Notes under the pieces: generated by a model
What the model saw: only the letters and a program-made list of their open reading frames with translations
Told to the model about the DNA's origin: nothing
Database searches by the model: none
In this document: positions 7,208 to 18,173 of the stretch, piece by piece
How positions within the stretch are numbered: position 1 is the first letter of the stretch
How the letters are laid out: every line of letters begins with the position of its first letter
Source of the DNA: Pseudomonadota bacterium
GTDB lineage: Bacteria > Pseudomonadota > Gammaproteobacteria > Burkholderiales > Burkholderiaceae_C
DNA: 49,253 nt
Assembly (NCBI GenBank): GCA_021841865.1
Contig: JAKCDM010000012.1
Coordinates: forward strand, 1-49,253
Reading direction: 5' to 3'
Translations under genes and position numbers: made by a program

Positions 7208-8050
7208 TCAGCGCAGCGCCCGCGCGTGGTGCTCGAAATGCTCGCCGAGCAGGCTGGCGACGAAGTAGTAGCTGTGGTCGTAGCCGGCCTGCAGGCGCAG
7301 TTGCAGCGGGTGCGACACCGCGTCGCAGGCCGCCCGCAGCAATTCCGGGCGAAGTTGCTCGGCGAGGAAGGGGTCGGCGTCGCCGACGTCGACCAGCAGC
7401 GGCAGGCGCTCGCGCGCCGCGGCCACCAGTTCGACCGCGTCCCAGGCCTTCCACGCTTGCGCGTCGGGACCGAGGTAGGCCTCGAAGGCCTTGCGACCCC
7501 AGGGCACCTGCGTGGGGGCGACGATGGGCGAGAACGCCGAGACGCTGCGATAGCGCCCGGGGTTGCGCAACGCGGTGACCAGTGCGCCGTGCCCGCCCAT
7601 CGAGTGGCCGCTGATCGAGCGCGCCGGGCTCGCCGGGAAGTTCGCGTCGACCCAGGCCGCCAGTTCCTCCGCCACATACTGCTGCATGCGGTAGTGCCGC
7701 GCCCATGGCTGCTCGGTGGCGTCGACGTAGAAGCCGGCACCCTGGCCGAGGTCGTAGGCCTCGTCGTCGGCAACGCCGAGCTTGCCGTCGGGGTCGCGCG
7801 GGCTGGTGTCGGGGGCGACCACGATGATGCCGTGGCGCGCCGCGTGCTGCTGCGCCCCCGCCTTGGTGATGAAGTTCTGCTCGGTGCAGCTCAGTCCCGA
7901 CAGCCAGTACAGCACCGGACAGGGCGCTCCGCGCAGGGCCTGCGGCGGCAGGTAGACGCCGACCCTCATGTCGCAGCCGAGGCAGGCGGCGAAGTGGCTC
8001 CAGACCTCCTGGCGGCCACCGAAACTGGCGTGCTGCTCGATGCGCTGCAT
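7208..8050 (-). CDS. fghA: S-formylglutathione hydrolase
   Basis: The 280-residue protein is an alpha/beta-hydrolase of the esterase D family. The catalytic serine is Ser150 in ISGHSMGGHG; the oxyanion region LSGLSCTEQNF and the downstream DxGxxD (VDVGDADPF) and YDHSYYF segments supply the Asp and His. The enzyme hydrolyses S-formylglutathione to formate and glutathione, the second step of glutathione-dependent formaldehyde oxidation. It lies 10 bp after frmA in the same direction, forming the canonical frmA-fghA operon. Start at 8050 gives the usual N-terminus. Confidence 0.95.
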   Translation of the reverse strand: MQRIEQHASFGGRQEVWSHFAACLGCDMRVGVYLPPQALRGAPCPVLYWLSGLSCTEQNFITKAGAQQHAARHGIIVVAPDTSPRDPDGKLGVADDEAYDLGQGAGFYVDATEQPWARHYRMQQYVAEELAAWVDANFPASPARSISGHSMGGHGALVTALRNPGRYRSVSAFSPIVAPTQVPWGRKAFEAYLGPDAQAWKAWDAVELVAAARERLPLLVDVGDADPFLAEQLRPELLRAACDAVSHPLQLRLQAGYDHSYYFVASLLGEHFEHHARALR

Positions 8051-8060
8051 GATGCGGGAC

Positions 8061-9548
<1,488 letters not shown>

Positions 9549-11036
9549 ATGTCGTCTGCTTCCTCTGCCCGGCCCCGGCCCGATGCGCCGACCGACTCCG
9601 GCACCCGGTCTCCACATCACGGCTGGGCTCTGGCCATGCTGTTGATCGGCGCCATCCTGCCGCCACTGGACTACTTCATCGTCAACCTTGCGCTGCCGGC
9701 GATTCGCGGTGGCCTGGGGGCGAGCGACGTCGAACTGCAGTTCGTCATCTCCGCCTATGCCTGTGCCAACGGCGTCGTGCTGATCACCGGCGGACGGCTG
9801 GGCGATCTGTACGGACGCAAGCGCCTGTTCCTGATCGCCATGGCCGGGTTCGTCGCCGCGTCGGCGCTTTGCGGGCTGGCACCGAGCGCCGGGGTGCTGA
9901 TCGGCGGTCGGGTCCTTCAGGGCGTGTTCGCCGCCACGCTCACGCCGCAGGTTCTGGCGATCATCCGCAGCGCATTCGCTCCGCACGAGCAGATGCGCAT
10001 CATGGGACTCTTCGGCTTCGTCTACGGATTGGCCGCCGTCATCGGGCAGCTCGGTGGCGGCGCGTTGATCAGCCTGCACCCGTTCGGTCTGGGCTGGCGC
10101 GCGATCTTTCTGGTCAACCTGCCGATCGGAGTGGTCGCGCTGGTCGGCAGCTGGCGTCACCTCCCCGAGAGCCGGCCGCCCACCGGGGCGGCGATCGACC
10201 TGCCGGGAACCGCTCTGCTGTCCGTCATCCTGCTGCTGCTGATCTACCCGCTCACGCGTGGCCGCGAGCTGGGGTGGCCATCGTGGACCTGGGCGAGCTT
10301 CGCGGCCGCTGCGCTGCTGCTTCCGCTGCTGGTCGCGGTCGAGCGACAGCGCCAGCAGCGCGGGCGCGAGCCGCTGCTCGACCTGCGCTTGTTCGCCAAC
10401 CCCGTGGTCGTGCTCGGTCTTCTGCTCGCCTTCCTGTTCTACTGGATGAGCGTGTTCTTCCTCGCGCTGGGGATCTACCTGCAAAACGGCCTGCAATGGA
10501 CACCACTGCACGCCGGCCTGGCGATCCTGCCGTTCGGCGTCGGATTCCTCGCCGCGCCTTTGCTGCTGCCGCGGTTGACTGCCACACTGGGAGCGCCTGC
10601 GACCCTGACGACGAGCTTTGCGCTGCTGGCGATCGGGCTGGCGCTGGCGGCGCAGCTGGCCGGTACGGCCACCCCGTCCCGGGGCTTCTACGTCGGCTTG
10701 TCGATTGCCGGCGCCGGGCAGGGACTGACCCTGCCGTCAGTGCTGCGCATCGTGCTTGCCGAAGTTCCGGCCCAGCGCGCCGGGTTGGCATCCGGCATGA
10801 TCACGGCCATGCTGCAGATCGGTTCTGCGGTGGGCGCGGCAGTGCTCGGAGGGGTGTATTTCTCCGCGCTGGGCCATCATCCGCTGGCCACCGATCACGC
10901 CTTCGCCTTCCGGCATGCGATGCATGCGCTGATCGCCGTGCTGGTCGCCTGTGGCCTGCTGTCGCCGCTGTTCGTGCCGCTGCACCGGCGGCAACAACGG
11001 CGGGCCGCGTTGCGCGCCTGCCGATCGGCCGTATAG
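9549..11036 (+). CDS. MFS transporter, DHA2-type multidrug exporter
   Basis: The 495-residue protein has the major facilitator motif A in GGRLGDLYGRKRLF, an early acidic helix motif PPLDYFIVNLALP (motif D1-like) and the antiporter-type GRVLQGVFAATLTPQ. Hydrophobic segments fill the length with a count compatible with the 14-helix DHA2 branch. Such proteins export drugs or toxic metabolites by proton antiport across the inner membrane. No periplasmic adaptor or outer membrane partner is adjacent, so it would act alone. The start is uncertain: ATG 9549 is used, but GTG 9528, preceded by AAGGCGGG, would add seven residues. The substrate is unknown. Confidence 0.85.
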   Translation: MSSASSARPRPDAPTDSGTRSPHHGWALAMLLIGAILPPLDYFIVNLALPAIRGGLGASDVELQFVISAYACANGVVLITGGRLGDLYGRKRLFLIAMAGFVAASALCGLAPSAGVLIGGRVLQGVFAATLTPQVLAIIRSAFAPHEQMRIMGLFGFVYGLAAVIGQLGGGALISLHPFGLGWRAIFLVNLPIGVVALVGSWRHLPESRPPTGAAIDLPGTALLSVILLLLIYPLTRGRELGWPSWTWASFAAAALLLPLLVAVERQRQQRGREPLLDLRLFANPVVVLGLLLAFLFYWMSVFFLALGIYLQNGLQWTPLHAGLAILPFGVGFLAAPLLLPRLTATLGAPATLTTSFALLAIGLALAAQLAGTATPSRGFYVGLSIAGAGQGLTLPSVLRIVLAEVPAQRAGLASGMITAMLQIGSAVGAAVLGGVYFSALGHHPLATDHAFAFRHAMHALIAVLVACGLLSPLFVPLHRRQQRRAALRACRSAV

Positions 11037-11111
11037 GCCGAAGGGCCGGGGTGGCGTCGGCGAATTCGATCAGGGTATCGGCCGACCGGCTCAGGATACC
11101 GCGGACCTCCA

Positions 11112-11128
11112 CCTACACCCTCTGTAGG
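11112..11128. repeat. Perfect inverted repeat CCTACA/TGTAGG
   Basis: A six-base perfect inverted repeat with a 5-base spacer follows the MFS stop by 75 bp. It has no T-run and could be a weak terminator stem or a regulator site. Confidence 0.4.
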
Positions 11129-11216
11129 TTCTCATCCGACCTGCGACATCGGCAGCAGGCAGATCAGCGGGTTGCGCATTTCGGATGAGAAGGCCCGCCG
11201 CGGAATTCTCATCTGA
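11129..11216. repeat. Three copies of an 11-bp element, TTCTCATCCGA type
   Basis: TTCTCATCCGA occurs at 11129-11139, its exact reverse complement at 11181-11191 and a one-mismatch direct copy (TTCTCATCTGA) at 11206-11216. The first pair makes a perfect 11-bp inverted repeat spaced by 41 bp. The elements lie upstream of the DapA-family pseudogene and could be the operators of its former promoter. No gene is present in 11037-11299. Confidence 0.55.
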
Positions 11217-11299
11217 GCTGCAAAAATCCTATGCTCTCTTGCAGCGCCTGGATTCTTCCGGAGTTTTTCGCAGATCCCCGCCCGGCTCGCAACTCTCGT

Positions 11300-11789
11300 T
11301 GCGCCTCTTGCAAGCCCCACAGGTTGGCCGGCGAGGCTGCTGGTGCGCATCGTGCACGAGGTGCCGGAGGTGCGCTACTTCAAGATCGAGACGCCTCAGG
11401 CGGGGGCCAAGCTGTACGAGCTCGTGCGCCTGGGCGGCCGGCGGGTTCTCGGGCCAGGGGTGGCGAGGAGGCGATCACGTCGCTGGCCTACCTGAACGCC
11501 GGCTCGGCGGCGACGATGGCCGGCGGGGGCTACGTGGCGGGATCCGCGCCCTCGTCGACGCCTACTTCGCCGGGCGTCGCGAGCTGGCCGTCGAGGACTA
11601 CTGCCGCTGATCGACTAGGAAAACCGCCAGACCGGGCTGCTGGGGGCCAAGACCTTCATGGAGGAAGGGGGCATAGTCGGCTGCGAAGCCCCGCATCGCC
11701 CGTTGCGGCCGCTGCATGCGCACACCCGCGCCGGCCTGCTCGAGCTCGCGCGAAGCCTCTATCCGCTGGTGCTGCGCTTGGCGATCTGA
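11300..11789 (+). pseudogene. DapA-family aldolase/dehydratase, truncated and frameshifted
   Basis: Three successive frames encode pieces of the C-terminal half of a dihydrodipicolinate synthase / 2-keto-3-deoxy-sugar-acid dehydratase family protein. First come LLVRIVHEVPEVRYFKIETP and AGAKLYELVRLGG. A shift leads to GEEAITSLAYLNAGSAATMA and GGGY. Another shift gives GIRALVDAYFAGRRELAVED, and a final one KTFMEEGGIVGCEAPHRPL and LELARSLYPLVLRLAI before a stop at 11787. The N-terminal half, which carries the YxxxN region, is not found. The Lys in YFKIETP matches the position of the family's Schiff-base lysine region. With at least two frameshifts and no N-terminus the gene is dead. It flanks the nitrogen island. 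Confidence 0.75.
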
Positions 11790-11858
11790 CGCTGACCTGC
11801 CCATGGACCGCAGCAGCCATCCCGATCGTATCGACGAACGGTAGCAGACCGGCGCGCG

Positions 11859-12539
11859 CTAGGCGCCCGCCGCCAGCACCTGCTCGAGCCCGCCCACCCA
11901 GCCGACAATGCCGCCTTGGGCGACGAGCATGCTCAGCGTGGCCTGCTTGAAGTCGGGGAAGTAGCTGGCGGTGGCCTCGTCGACCAGCAGGCATTCGTAG
12001 CCGCGGTCGTTGGCCTCGCGCATCGTGGTCTGCACGCATACCTCGGTGGTAACGCCCCCTAGGATCAGCTGCCGGATGCCCCGCGCGGCCAGGCGCTCGC
12101 CCAGCGCCGTGGCGTGGAACGCTCCCTTGCCCGGCTTGTCAATCTGCCACTCGCCAGCGAGCGGCGCCAGCGCATCGACGATCGCGTTGCCGGGCTCGCC
12201 GCGCACGAGGATGCGCCCCATCGGGCCGGCGTCGCCGATGCGCTGCCTCGGCGCGCCTCGCAGCCGCTTGGCCGGAGGGCAGTCCGACAGGTCGGGCGCA
12301 TGCGACTCGCGGGTGTGCACGACCAGCAGGCCCTGCGCGCGCGCCCAGCGCAGGAGGCGCGCCGCCGCCGGCACGGCCGGCGCCAGCAATGACACGTCGT
12401 TGCCCAGGCTCTCGCCGAAGCCGCCGGGCTCGATGAAATCGCGCTGCATGTCGATCAGCACCAGCGCGGCCTCGTCGGCGCGGCAGACGAACGGGCCGGG
12501 CCGCGCGGCGATGCGCAGCGTGCGCGCCGGCGCCGTCAC
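11859..12539 (-). CDS. trtA: Cysteine hydrolase (isochorismatase-like), triuret hydrolase-like
   Basis: The 226-residue protein belongs to the isochorismatase-like hydrolases. The catalytic triad is visible as Asp30 ([10 protein letters not shown]), Lys135 ([10 protein letters not shown]) and Cys168 ([20 protein letters not shown]), with the usual cis-peptide VTTEVC. It is a diverged paralogue of the adjacent biuret hydrolase. The known cysteine hydrolase with this relationship and context is triuret hydrolase, which converts triuret to carboxybiuret and ammonia. Carboxybiuret is exactly the substrate of the AtzE/AtzG amidase encoded divergently nearby, and this supports the call. Its ATG overlaps the biuret hydrolase stop by 4 bases (ATGA), making it the last gene of a six-gene operon. 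Other linear ureides or ureidoacrylate remain possible substrates. Confidence 0.65.
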   Translation of the reverse strand: MTAPARTLRIAARPGPFVCRADEAALVLIDMQRDFIEPGGFGESLGNDVSLLAPAVPAAARLLRWARAQGLLVVHTRESHAPDLSDCPPAKRLRGAPRQRIGDAGPMGRILVRGEPGNAIVDALAPLAGEWQIDKPGKGAFHATALGERLAARGIRQLILGGVTTEVCVQTTMREANDRGYECLLVDEATASYFPDFKQATLSMLVAQGGIVGWVGGLEQVLAAGA

Positions 12540-13258
12540 GCTGGCCTCTCCAGCGCCTGTAGCAACGCGTCGGACGACGCAACGGCGCCGAACACGCCAC
12601 CCTGCATGGTGATCATGTGCAGCGCCGCCGCGTGGTTAGCTGGGTCGGTGGCGCCGCAGCAGTCCGACAGCACCAGACACTCGAAGCCGCGGTCGTTGGC
12701 TTCGCGCAGCGTCGTGTGCACGCACACATCGGTGGTGATGCCGGTAAGCACGAGGTTGCGCATGCCCTGCTGGCGCAGGACCAACTCCAAGTCGGTAGCG
12801 CAGAACGCCCCCTTGCCCGGCTTGTCGATGATCACCTCGCCGGGCAGCGGCGCCAGCTCGGCAATGATCTCCCAGCCGGGTTCGCCGCGCACGAGGATGC
12901 GCCCGCACGGGCCGGGGTCGCCGATGCCGGCGCCGATTTGCCGGCTGCGCCAGCGCTTGTTGGCCGGCAGGTCCGACAGATCAGGTCGATGGCCCTCGCG
13001 TGTGTGGACGACCAGGCAGCCGGCGCGGCGCATCGCCTGCAGCACGCGGGCGATGGGCGCGATCGGCGCGCGGGTCAGCGACAGGTCGTAGCCCATGCGG
13101 TCGACGTAGCCACCGACGCCGCAGAAGTCGGTCTGCATGTCGATCACCAGCAACGCAGTGTTGCCCGGGCGAAGGTCGGCGTCGAAGGGCCAGCGGTAGG
13201 GGGCGGCGGCGACCTGGCCCTGCGGTGCGTCGTCGGCGCCCTGTGCCAGCGCGTTCAT
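12536..13258 (-). CDS. biuH: Biuret amidohydrolase
   Basis: The 240-residue cysteine hydrolase has Asp40 ([10 protein letters not shown]), Lys146 ([10 protein letters not shown]) and Cys179 ([11 protein letters not shown]). The motifs [35 protein letters not shown] and [13 protein letters not shown] match the characterised Rhizobium biuret hydrolase very closely. The triad there, as I recall it, is Asp36/Lys142/Cys175, the same spacing shifted by four. It hydrolyses biuret to allophanate and ammonia; allophanate is then consumed by AtzF, encoded divergently in this cluster. The gene overlaps both its neighbours by 4-base ATGA junctions, so it is translationally coupled to the transporter binding protein upstream and the second cysteine hydrolase downstream. 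RutB (ureidoacrylate hydrolase) is a less likely alternative. Confidence 0.87.
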   Translation of the reverse strand: MNALAQGADDAPQGQVAAAPYRWPFDADLRPGNTALLVIDMQTDFCGVGGYVDRMGYDLSLTRAPIAPIARVLQAMRRAGCLVVHTREGHRPDLSDLPANKRWRSRQIGAGIGDPGPCGRILVRGEPGWEIIAELAPLPGEVIIDKPGKGAFCATDLELVLRQQGMRNLVLTGITTDVCVHTTLREANDRGFECLVLSDCCGATDPANHAAALHMITMQGGVFGAVASSDALLQALERPA

Positions 13259-14325
13259 TTCAGGCTACCCACGACGCCCTGAACCAGGAAGTCCATCGCG
13301 TCGACGCGCGCGCGCGGCAGCACACTGCCCTGCGGCACCAGCAGCTTGCCGTCCTGCGCGCGGATCGGGCCGGCCCATACATTGAGCGTACCCTCCTCGA
13401 TCGCATGCTCCTTGTCCAGGATCAGCTTGCGGGTGGCCGCGTCGACCGATGGCCCGAACGGAGCCAGCTTGGCGGCGCCGCTTTTCAGGTTTCCGTACAC
13501 AGCGTGCGATTTCCAGGTGCCCGCCTCGACCTCCTTGACGGTCTGGGCCATGATCGGGCCCCAGTTCCAGTAGCCACCGGTCAGCCAGCCCTTGGGATCG
13601 AAGCGCATGTCGTCGAAGTGGTAGCCGATGACCTTCACGCCGCGCTTGCGGGCTGCCTCGATTACCGGGATCGGCGAGTCCACGTGCATGCCAATCACCG
13701 ACACGCCCTGGTCGACCAGCGTGTTGACCGCCGCCACGTCCTTCGACGGATCATTCCAGGCGCCGGTGTAGACGACGGTAACGGTTGCCTTCGGGTTGAC
13801 GCTGTGCGCGCCCAACTCGATCGCGTTGATGTCCTGCAGGATCTGCGGAATCGGGTGGGCGGCGACGAAACCGATCTTGCCGTCGGGCGCTGCCTTGCCT
13901 GCGGCGATGCCCGACAGGTACATGGCTTCGAACATGTCGGCGAAGTAGGTCCCCAGGTTGGGCGCAAGCTTCGCGCCGCCGCAATGCATGAAAGTGACCT
14001 TCGGATACTTCTGCGCCACCTTCAGTGCATAAGGCAGGTAGCCGTAGCTGGTGGCGAAGATAATCGTGTCGCCGGCGCCGATCATGCGCTCCATGGCCTG
14101 CGTGACCTGCGCGTTCTCGGGGATGTTCTCAAGGTAGTTGGTCCTCACGCCGGGCACGGCCTTTTGCAGATACAGGCGGCCGGCGTCCTGCGCCTCGTTG
14201 TAGCCGCCGTCGGTCTTCGCGCCGACGTAGAGGAAGCCAACGGACGGGGCAGCCTGCGCGGCTTCGACGCCGAGGCAGGCGAGCAGCGCGAGCGCGCCGA
14301 CGAGACTGGCAATGCGTGGTTTCAT
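13255..14325 (-). CDS. BMP-family ABC transporter substrate-binding protein
   Basis: The 356-residue protein starts with a signal peptide ([20 protein letters not shown], cleaving after AQA) and continues with [20 protein letters not shown], the opening of the BMP/Med family of nucleoside-type binding proteins. LLAC could be a lipobox, but the sequence after the Cys still looks like a signal peptide, so a soluble periplasmic protein is preferred. Motifs such as [20 protein letters not shown] and [20 protein letters not shown] are typical. Family members bind purine nucleosides or related heterocycles; operon context suggests biuret or related ureides here. Forty-three bases separate it from the permease upstream, and its stop overlaps the biuH start. 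A second BMP binding protein is encoded at 31.1-32.2 kb. Confidence 0.87.
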   Translation of the reverse strand: MKPRIASLVGALALLACLGVEAAQAAPSVGFLYVGAKTDGGYNEAQDAGRLYLQKAVPGVRTNYLENIPENAQVTQAMERMIGAGDTIIFATSYGYLPYALKVAQKYPKVTFMHCGGAKLAPNLGTYFADMFEAMYLSGIAAGKAAPDGKIGFVAAHPIPQILQDINAIELGAHSVNPKATVTVVYTGAWNDPSKDVAAVNTLVDQGVSVIGMHVDSPIPVIEAARKRGVKVIGYHFDDMRFDPKGWLTGGYWNWGPIMAQTVKEVEAGTWKSHAVYGNLKSGAAKLAPFGPSVDAATRKLILDKEHAIEEGTLNVWAGPIRAQDGKLLVPQGSVLPRARVDAMDFLVQGVVGSLK

Positions 14326-14368
14326 GAAACTCTCCGGATACGTCGGGTTGAGGAATGGTTGCAGGACA

Positions 14369-15283
14369 TCAGGACATGCCGCGAAACACCCCGGCCAGCT
14401 CCTGTGGCATCGACGTCGCGCGGCGGCTGGAGTGGTAGCTAAGCAGCAGCACCAGCAGCGGTACCAGGTAGGGCAGCGTGCCGAGCAGGTAGGGGGAAAG
14501 GTCCGAGCCGGTGGATTGCAGGCGCAAGGACACCGCCTCGGACAGGCCGTAGATCAGCGCAACCGGCAGCGACAGCCAGGGGTTCCAGCGCGCCACGATC
14601 ACCAGGCCCACGGCCAGCAGGCCGCGACCGGCGGTCATCTGCTCGACCCAGGTGCGCGTATAGTCCACCGACAGCGCGGCGCCGGCCAGCCCGGTGAAGC
14701 CGCCGCCCACCAGCACCGCCAGTGCACGCAGGCGCTGCGGGTGGCGGCCCAGCATGCGCAAAGCGTCGGCTGATTCGCCAGCGGCGCGCCAACGCAGCCC
14801 CCAGCGCGTGCGGTACAGGAACACGCCGCTGAGCACGACCAGCAGCAGCGCCAGGTACACGGTGGGCGTGAGCTGCGCCAGCGTACCGCCCAGCAGCGGC
14901 AGCCGTTCGAGCCAGCCGTGGCGTAGGCTTGGGAAGCCCTCGATCTGCTGCCCCACCAGCGAGGCGCCGTAGTACGACGACAGTCCGTTGCCCAGGAACA
15001 GCACGGCTAGCCCGCTGGCGATCTGGTTGACGCCCAGGCCCAGGCTGAGCACCGCGTGCACGCCGGACAGCGCCAGCCCGGCGGCGCTGCCCACCGCCAG
15101 TCCCAGCCAGGGGTTGCCGCTGGCGTGGGTGGCGGCGAAGCCCGCAGCGGCGCCGACTAGCATCTGTCCCTCCACACCAAGGTTGACCACTCCGGCGCGC
15201 TCGGTCAACGTCTCGCCGAGCATGGCTAGCAGCACCGGGGTGGCGGTTAGCAGGGCCACCGTGAACAGGCCGAGCACGTTCAT
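14369..15283 (-). CDS. ABC transporter permease, BMP/nucleoside type (second permease)
   Basis: The 304-residue integral membrane protein has the branched-chain/ribose-type permease signature near its N-terminus (GETLTERAGVVNLGVEGQML), followed by GAAAGFAATHASGNPWLGLA and LGLGVNQIASGLAVLFLGNG. About eight hydrophobic segments are evident. This is the smaller of the two permeases in BMP-type importers (the YufQ-like partner). Its ATG overlaps the stop of the first permease by 4 bases. It should form the heterodimeric membrane channel with that protein, powered by the double-domain ATPase. Confidence 0.88.
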   Translation of the reverse strand: MNVLGLFTVALLTATPVLLAMLGETLTERAGVVNLGVEGQMLVGAAAGFAATHASGNPWLGLAVGSAAGLALSGVHAVLSLGLGVNQIASGLAVLFLGNGLSSYYGASLVGQQIEGFPSLRHGWLERLPLLGGTLAQLTPTVYLALLLVVLSGVFLYRTRWGLRWRAAGESADALRMLGRHPQRLRALAVLVGGGFTGLAGAALSVDYTRTWVEQMTAGRGLLAVGLVIVARWNPWLSLPVALIYGLSEAVSLRLQSTGSDLSPYLLGTLPYLVPLLVLLLSYHSSRRATSMPQELAGVFRGMS

Positions 15284-16335
15284 GCGCGCCCCCCTCCAAC
15301 GTGGCGCGCATGCAGCGCGCCCACCGCGAGCACACTGATAAACAGCATCGCCTGCAGTACCACGGTGTTGGCGAATGGCAGCTGGGCGAACAACTGCAGC
15401 GCGTCAGCAGCTGAGAGCAGCCCGCCCATGACCAGCGACAGCGGCACGATGCGCAGCAGGTTCTGCCCCGCCAGCCAAGCCACCAGGAAGCCGACGTAGC
15501 CATAGCCCGACGAGATGTCGGGTTGCAAGTGACTTTGCACATTGGCGGTCTGCACGTAGCCGGCCACGCCGGCCAACGCGCCGGCCAGCGCCATCACCGC
15601 CACCGCATAGCGTGAGTAGGACAAGCCGCTCATGCGTGCCACGCGCGGGTTGCTGCGCAGTAACGCCAGCGCGGTGCCCCAACGGCTGTACTCGACCAGG
15701 AGGTGCAGCAGCAGGGCCAGCAGCAGCGCCAACACGAGGGCCCAGTTGCTGCTCAGCGCGCCAGCGGTGAGTTGCGGAAAGCGCGACGCCGCGGGGAACG
15801 CCACGGTCGCCGGCCAGCCCAGGTTGCCGGCGTCCTTCCACGGGCCATACACCGCGTACTCGACGAGTTGGATGCCCAGGTAGTTCATCAGGATGGTGAC
15901 GATGGTCTCGTTGACCCCGAGCCGCGCGCGCAGCAGCCCCGGAAGCGCGCCCCACAGCGCGCCGCCGAGCACGCTCAGCGCCAGAGCCGCCGGCAGCAGC
16001 TCGAACGCCGGGGCGTCGAGCATGCGCAGCACCGCGGCGGTACCGGCCAGCGCACCGAAGTACAGTTGCCCCTCGGCGCCCACCGAGATCAGCCCCATTC
16101 GTGCGGGCAGCGCGGTGGCCATGGCACAGAACAGGATCGGGATGGTCTTGGCCAGCGTGGTGTTGACCGACAACGCGCTGCCAAAGGCGCCCTGCACGAT
16201 CTGCGCGAAGATTGTCAGGGGCGCATAGCCGTTCATGTAGAAGAACCCGGCGGCCAGCAGCGCGAACACCGCGACGCCGACGGCGGGCACGAACATGCGC
16301 GACGAAAGGCACGCGTACAGACGCTTCGCGGTCAT
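15280..16335 (-). CDS. ABC transporter permease, BMP/nucleoside type (first permease)
   Basis: Starting at ATG 16335 the protein has 351 residues. A first membrane span ([20 protein letters not shown]) is followed by the conserved [20 protein letters not shown] and [16 protein letters not shown] motif of the YufP-like permeases, then multiple hydrophobic segments. The longer ORF to 16479 lies inside the ATPase gene, and the ATGA junction with the ATPase stop (16332) decides the start. It pairs with the 304-residue permease downstream to form the channel of the importer. Confidence 0.88.
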   Translation of the reverse strand: MTAKRLYACLSSRMFVPAVGVAVFALLAAGFFYMNGYAPLTIFAQIVQGAFGSALSVNTTLAKTIPILFCAMATALPARMGLISVGAEGQLYFGALAGTAAVLRMLDAPAFELLPAALALSVLGGALWGALPGLLRARLGVNETIVTILMNYLGIQLVEYAVYGPWKDAGNLGWPATVAFPAASRFPQLTAGALSSNWALVLALLLALLLHLLVEYSRWGTALALLRSNPRVARMSGLSYSRYAVAVMALAGALAGVAGYVQTANVQSHLQPDISSGYGYVGFLVAWLAGQNLLRIVPLSLVMGGLLSAADALQLFAQLPFANTVVLQAMLFISVLAVGALHARHVGGGRA

Positions 16336-17816
16336 GCGCTGCCTCCATGGGTCATCAGGTGCCCGAGATGCACGCGGTCGATTTGCTCGGCCGGCAGCAC
16401 CGCAACCAGGCGGCCGTCGTAGAGCACGCCGATGCGATGGGCGTAGCGGAGCAGGTCGTCGAGATCCTCGGAGATCCACAGAACCGCAGCACCCTCGGCG
16501 GCCTGCGCGAACAACGCTTCGTACACCGACTGCGTGGCCTGCAGGTCGAGCCCCATGGTCGGGTAGCAGGCGACGACGAAGCGGCGCGGCTGCGACAGCT
16601 CGCGCGCGATCACAAGCTTTTGCAGGTTACCGCCCGACAGACCAGCGCTGGCAAGCGCTGGGTCACGGGGGCGCACGTCGAAGCGCTCCATCAACTGCGC
16701 CGCGCGCACGTCGATCTCGTGCCAACGCGGAAACCACGGCAGCTCGCGCAACCGGCGCAGCGACAGGTTGAGCGCGTTGCTCATGTCGGCCGCCACCGCG
16801 TTGCGCAGCGGGTATTCGGGAATGCAGCCCTGGCGCGCATCGTGCGGGTGCGCCGTGTCGGCGCTGTGCAGCACTTCGCCGTCGAGCACCACCTCGCCGG
16901 CGTCGATCGGAGCCATGCCGGTGAGCGCGTCGGCCAGCAGGTCCTGGCCGTTGCCCGAGACGCCGGCGATGCCCAGCACCTCGCCGGCTGCGATATCGAA
17001 GTCGACATCCTGCAGACGCAGGGTCTCGCTGCTGGCGCGCAGTGCGCGTACCGCCACGCGTACCGGCTCGTCGCGCGGCGGAGCGATCTCGCGCACCGGG
17101 CGCAACCCGGCCTCGCCGACCATGCGCGCGACCAGTTCGGCGACGCTGACCTGGCGCGCGTCGCACTGGTCAACTAGGCGCCCGCCGCGCATCACCGCCA
17201 CGCGGTGCGCGCAGGCGCGCACGTCGTCGAGCTTGTGGGTGATGAACACCACGCTTCGCCCCGACGCCGCAAGCCGGCGCACGACCTCGTGCAAGCGCTG
17301 TGCTTCCGCCGGAGCGAGCACCGAGGTCGGCTCGTCCAGGATCACTAGGCGGGCGTCGAGGTTGAGCACCTTGACCAGTTCGACCTGCTGCTTCTGCCCG
17401 ACGGACAGCGAGTCCACGCGACGCCGGGGATCGATCCCGGGGGCGAACTCGGCGAGCAGGCGCGCTGCCGGCGCGGTGCTGTGCCGGCCGTGCCAGGCCG
17501 GTGCGCCGGGGTAGGCCAACAACAGGTTCTCCAACACGCTCAGCGCTGGCAGCAGGCTGAACTGCTGGAACACCATGCCGATGCCCAGGGCGATGGCGTC
17601 GCGGGGCGACGTGATCGCCACTTCGCGTCCGTCGACCATGATCTGGCCGGCGTCCGCTTGGTGGTAGCCGTAGAGCACCTTCATCAGCGTGCTCTTGCCC
17701 GCCCCGTTCTCGCCCAGCAGAGCCAGTACTTCGCCTTCGCCGATGTCCAGCCAGACGTCGTCGTTGGCACAGACCGGGCCGAAGCGTTTGCGGATACCGA
17801 GCAATCGGACTTGCAT
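16332..17816 (-). CDS. ABC transporter ATPase, BMP/nucleoside type (double ATPase domains)
   Basis: The 494-residue protein has two ABC domains. The N-terminal one is canonical: Walker [15 protein letters not shown], signature [13 protein letters not shown] and Walker [14 protein letters not shown]. The C-terminal one has the degenerate [17 protein letters not shown] in place of Walker A, signature [16 protein letters not shown] and a relaxed Walker B ([12 protein letters not shown]). This asymmetric design is typical of sugar/BMP-type importers (YufO-like). It is the first gene of the six-gene transporter-biuH-trtA operon. Only 23 bp separate its ATG from a near-perfect palindrome, so transcription or translation initiation is probably controlled there. 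No Shine-Dalgarno is apparent at 17817-17830. Confidence 0.9.
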   Translation of the reverse strand: MQVRLLGIRKRFGPVCANDDVWLDIGEGEVLALLGENGAGKSTLMKVLYGYHQADAGQIMVDGREVAITSPRDAIALGIGMVFQQFSLLPALSVLENLLLAYPGAPAWHGRHSTAPAARLLAEFAPGIDPRRRVDSLSVGQKQQVELVKVLNLDARLVILDEPTSVLAPAEAQRLHEVVRRLAASGRSVVFITHKLDDVRACAHRVAVMRGGRLVDQCDARQVSVAELVARMVGEAGLRPVREIAPPRDEPVRVAVRALRASSETLRLQDVDFDIAAGEVLGIAGVSGNGQDLLADALTGMAPIDAGEVVLDGEVLHSADTAHPHDARQGCIPEYPLRNAVAADMSNALNLSLRRLRELPWFPRWHEIDVRAAQLMERFDVRPRDPALASAGLSGGNLQKLVIARELSQPRRFVVACYPTMGLDLQATQSVYEALFAQAAEGAAVLWISEDLDDLLRYAHRIGVLYDGRLVAVLPAEQIDRVHLGHLMTHGGSA

Positions 17817-17839
17817 GGAAATTTACTTGGATGCGATCA

Positions 17840-17858
17840 TGCATACATGTTGTACGCA
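17840..17858. promoter_or_regulatory. Palindromic operator candidate, TGCATACATGTTGTACGCA
   Basis: The 19-base element pairs TGC-TACA with TGTA-GCA across a 3-base centre; 15 of its 19 positions agree with its own reverse complement. It lies 24 bp before the start codon of the ATPase gene, overlapping the expected initiation region, where repressor binding would block the transporter-biuH-trtA operon. The shape (TNGTNNNACNA-like) suits the GntR/FCD regulator encoded at 20100. Confidence 0.55.
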
Positions 17859-18027
17859 TCGAATCCATGCAAGAGATGTGCCAGACACGGGCGCCAACGC
17901 GTCGATACACGACGTGCCAAGCGCGGGAGACTGCGCTAAAGCCTTGCGGGCGGACGCGACCTCCAAGGACGGCTCCCATTGGTAGCCTCTCCCGGCGCGG
18001 GTGCTGGCACGACCTTTGCATGAATCC

Positions 18028-18040
18028 TTGTATACATGTT
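18028..18040. promoter_or_regulatory. Operator candidate TTGTATACATGTT
   Basis: A perfect TGTATACA core within TTGTATACATGTT lies 134 bp before atzG. TATACA could also act as a -10 element, so binding there would compete with RNA polymerase. A near-identical sequence, TTGTATACCATGTT, precedes the second BMP operon at 36061-36074. Confidence 0.55.
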
Positions 18041-18173
18041 GGCGACCCCGAGGCCATGCGGAGCGTGCCGCGTGGGTTCGGGCCCGACAGCACCGCAACA
18101 GTGCGCGCAAGGGTCGCAGACGGTGCGCGGCGCACCAGGTCGCGGCGCTGGCGGCAGGACAGGAGACGAAGCG

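Larger units (their letters stand above)
17817..18173. other. Divergent control region between the transporter-biuH operon and the atzGEH operon
   Basis: These 357 bp contain no gene I can support. The region is visibly less GC-rich in two places, both containing palindromes that resemble GntR/FCD operators (17840-17858 and 18028-18040). These are annotated separately. It must contain the promoters of both the leftward transporter operon and the rightward atzG operon. Confidence 0.7.
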
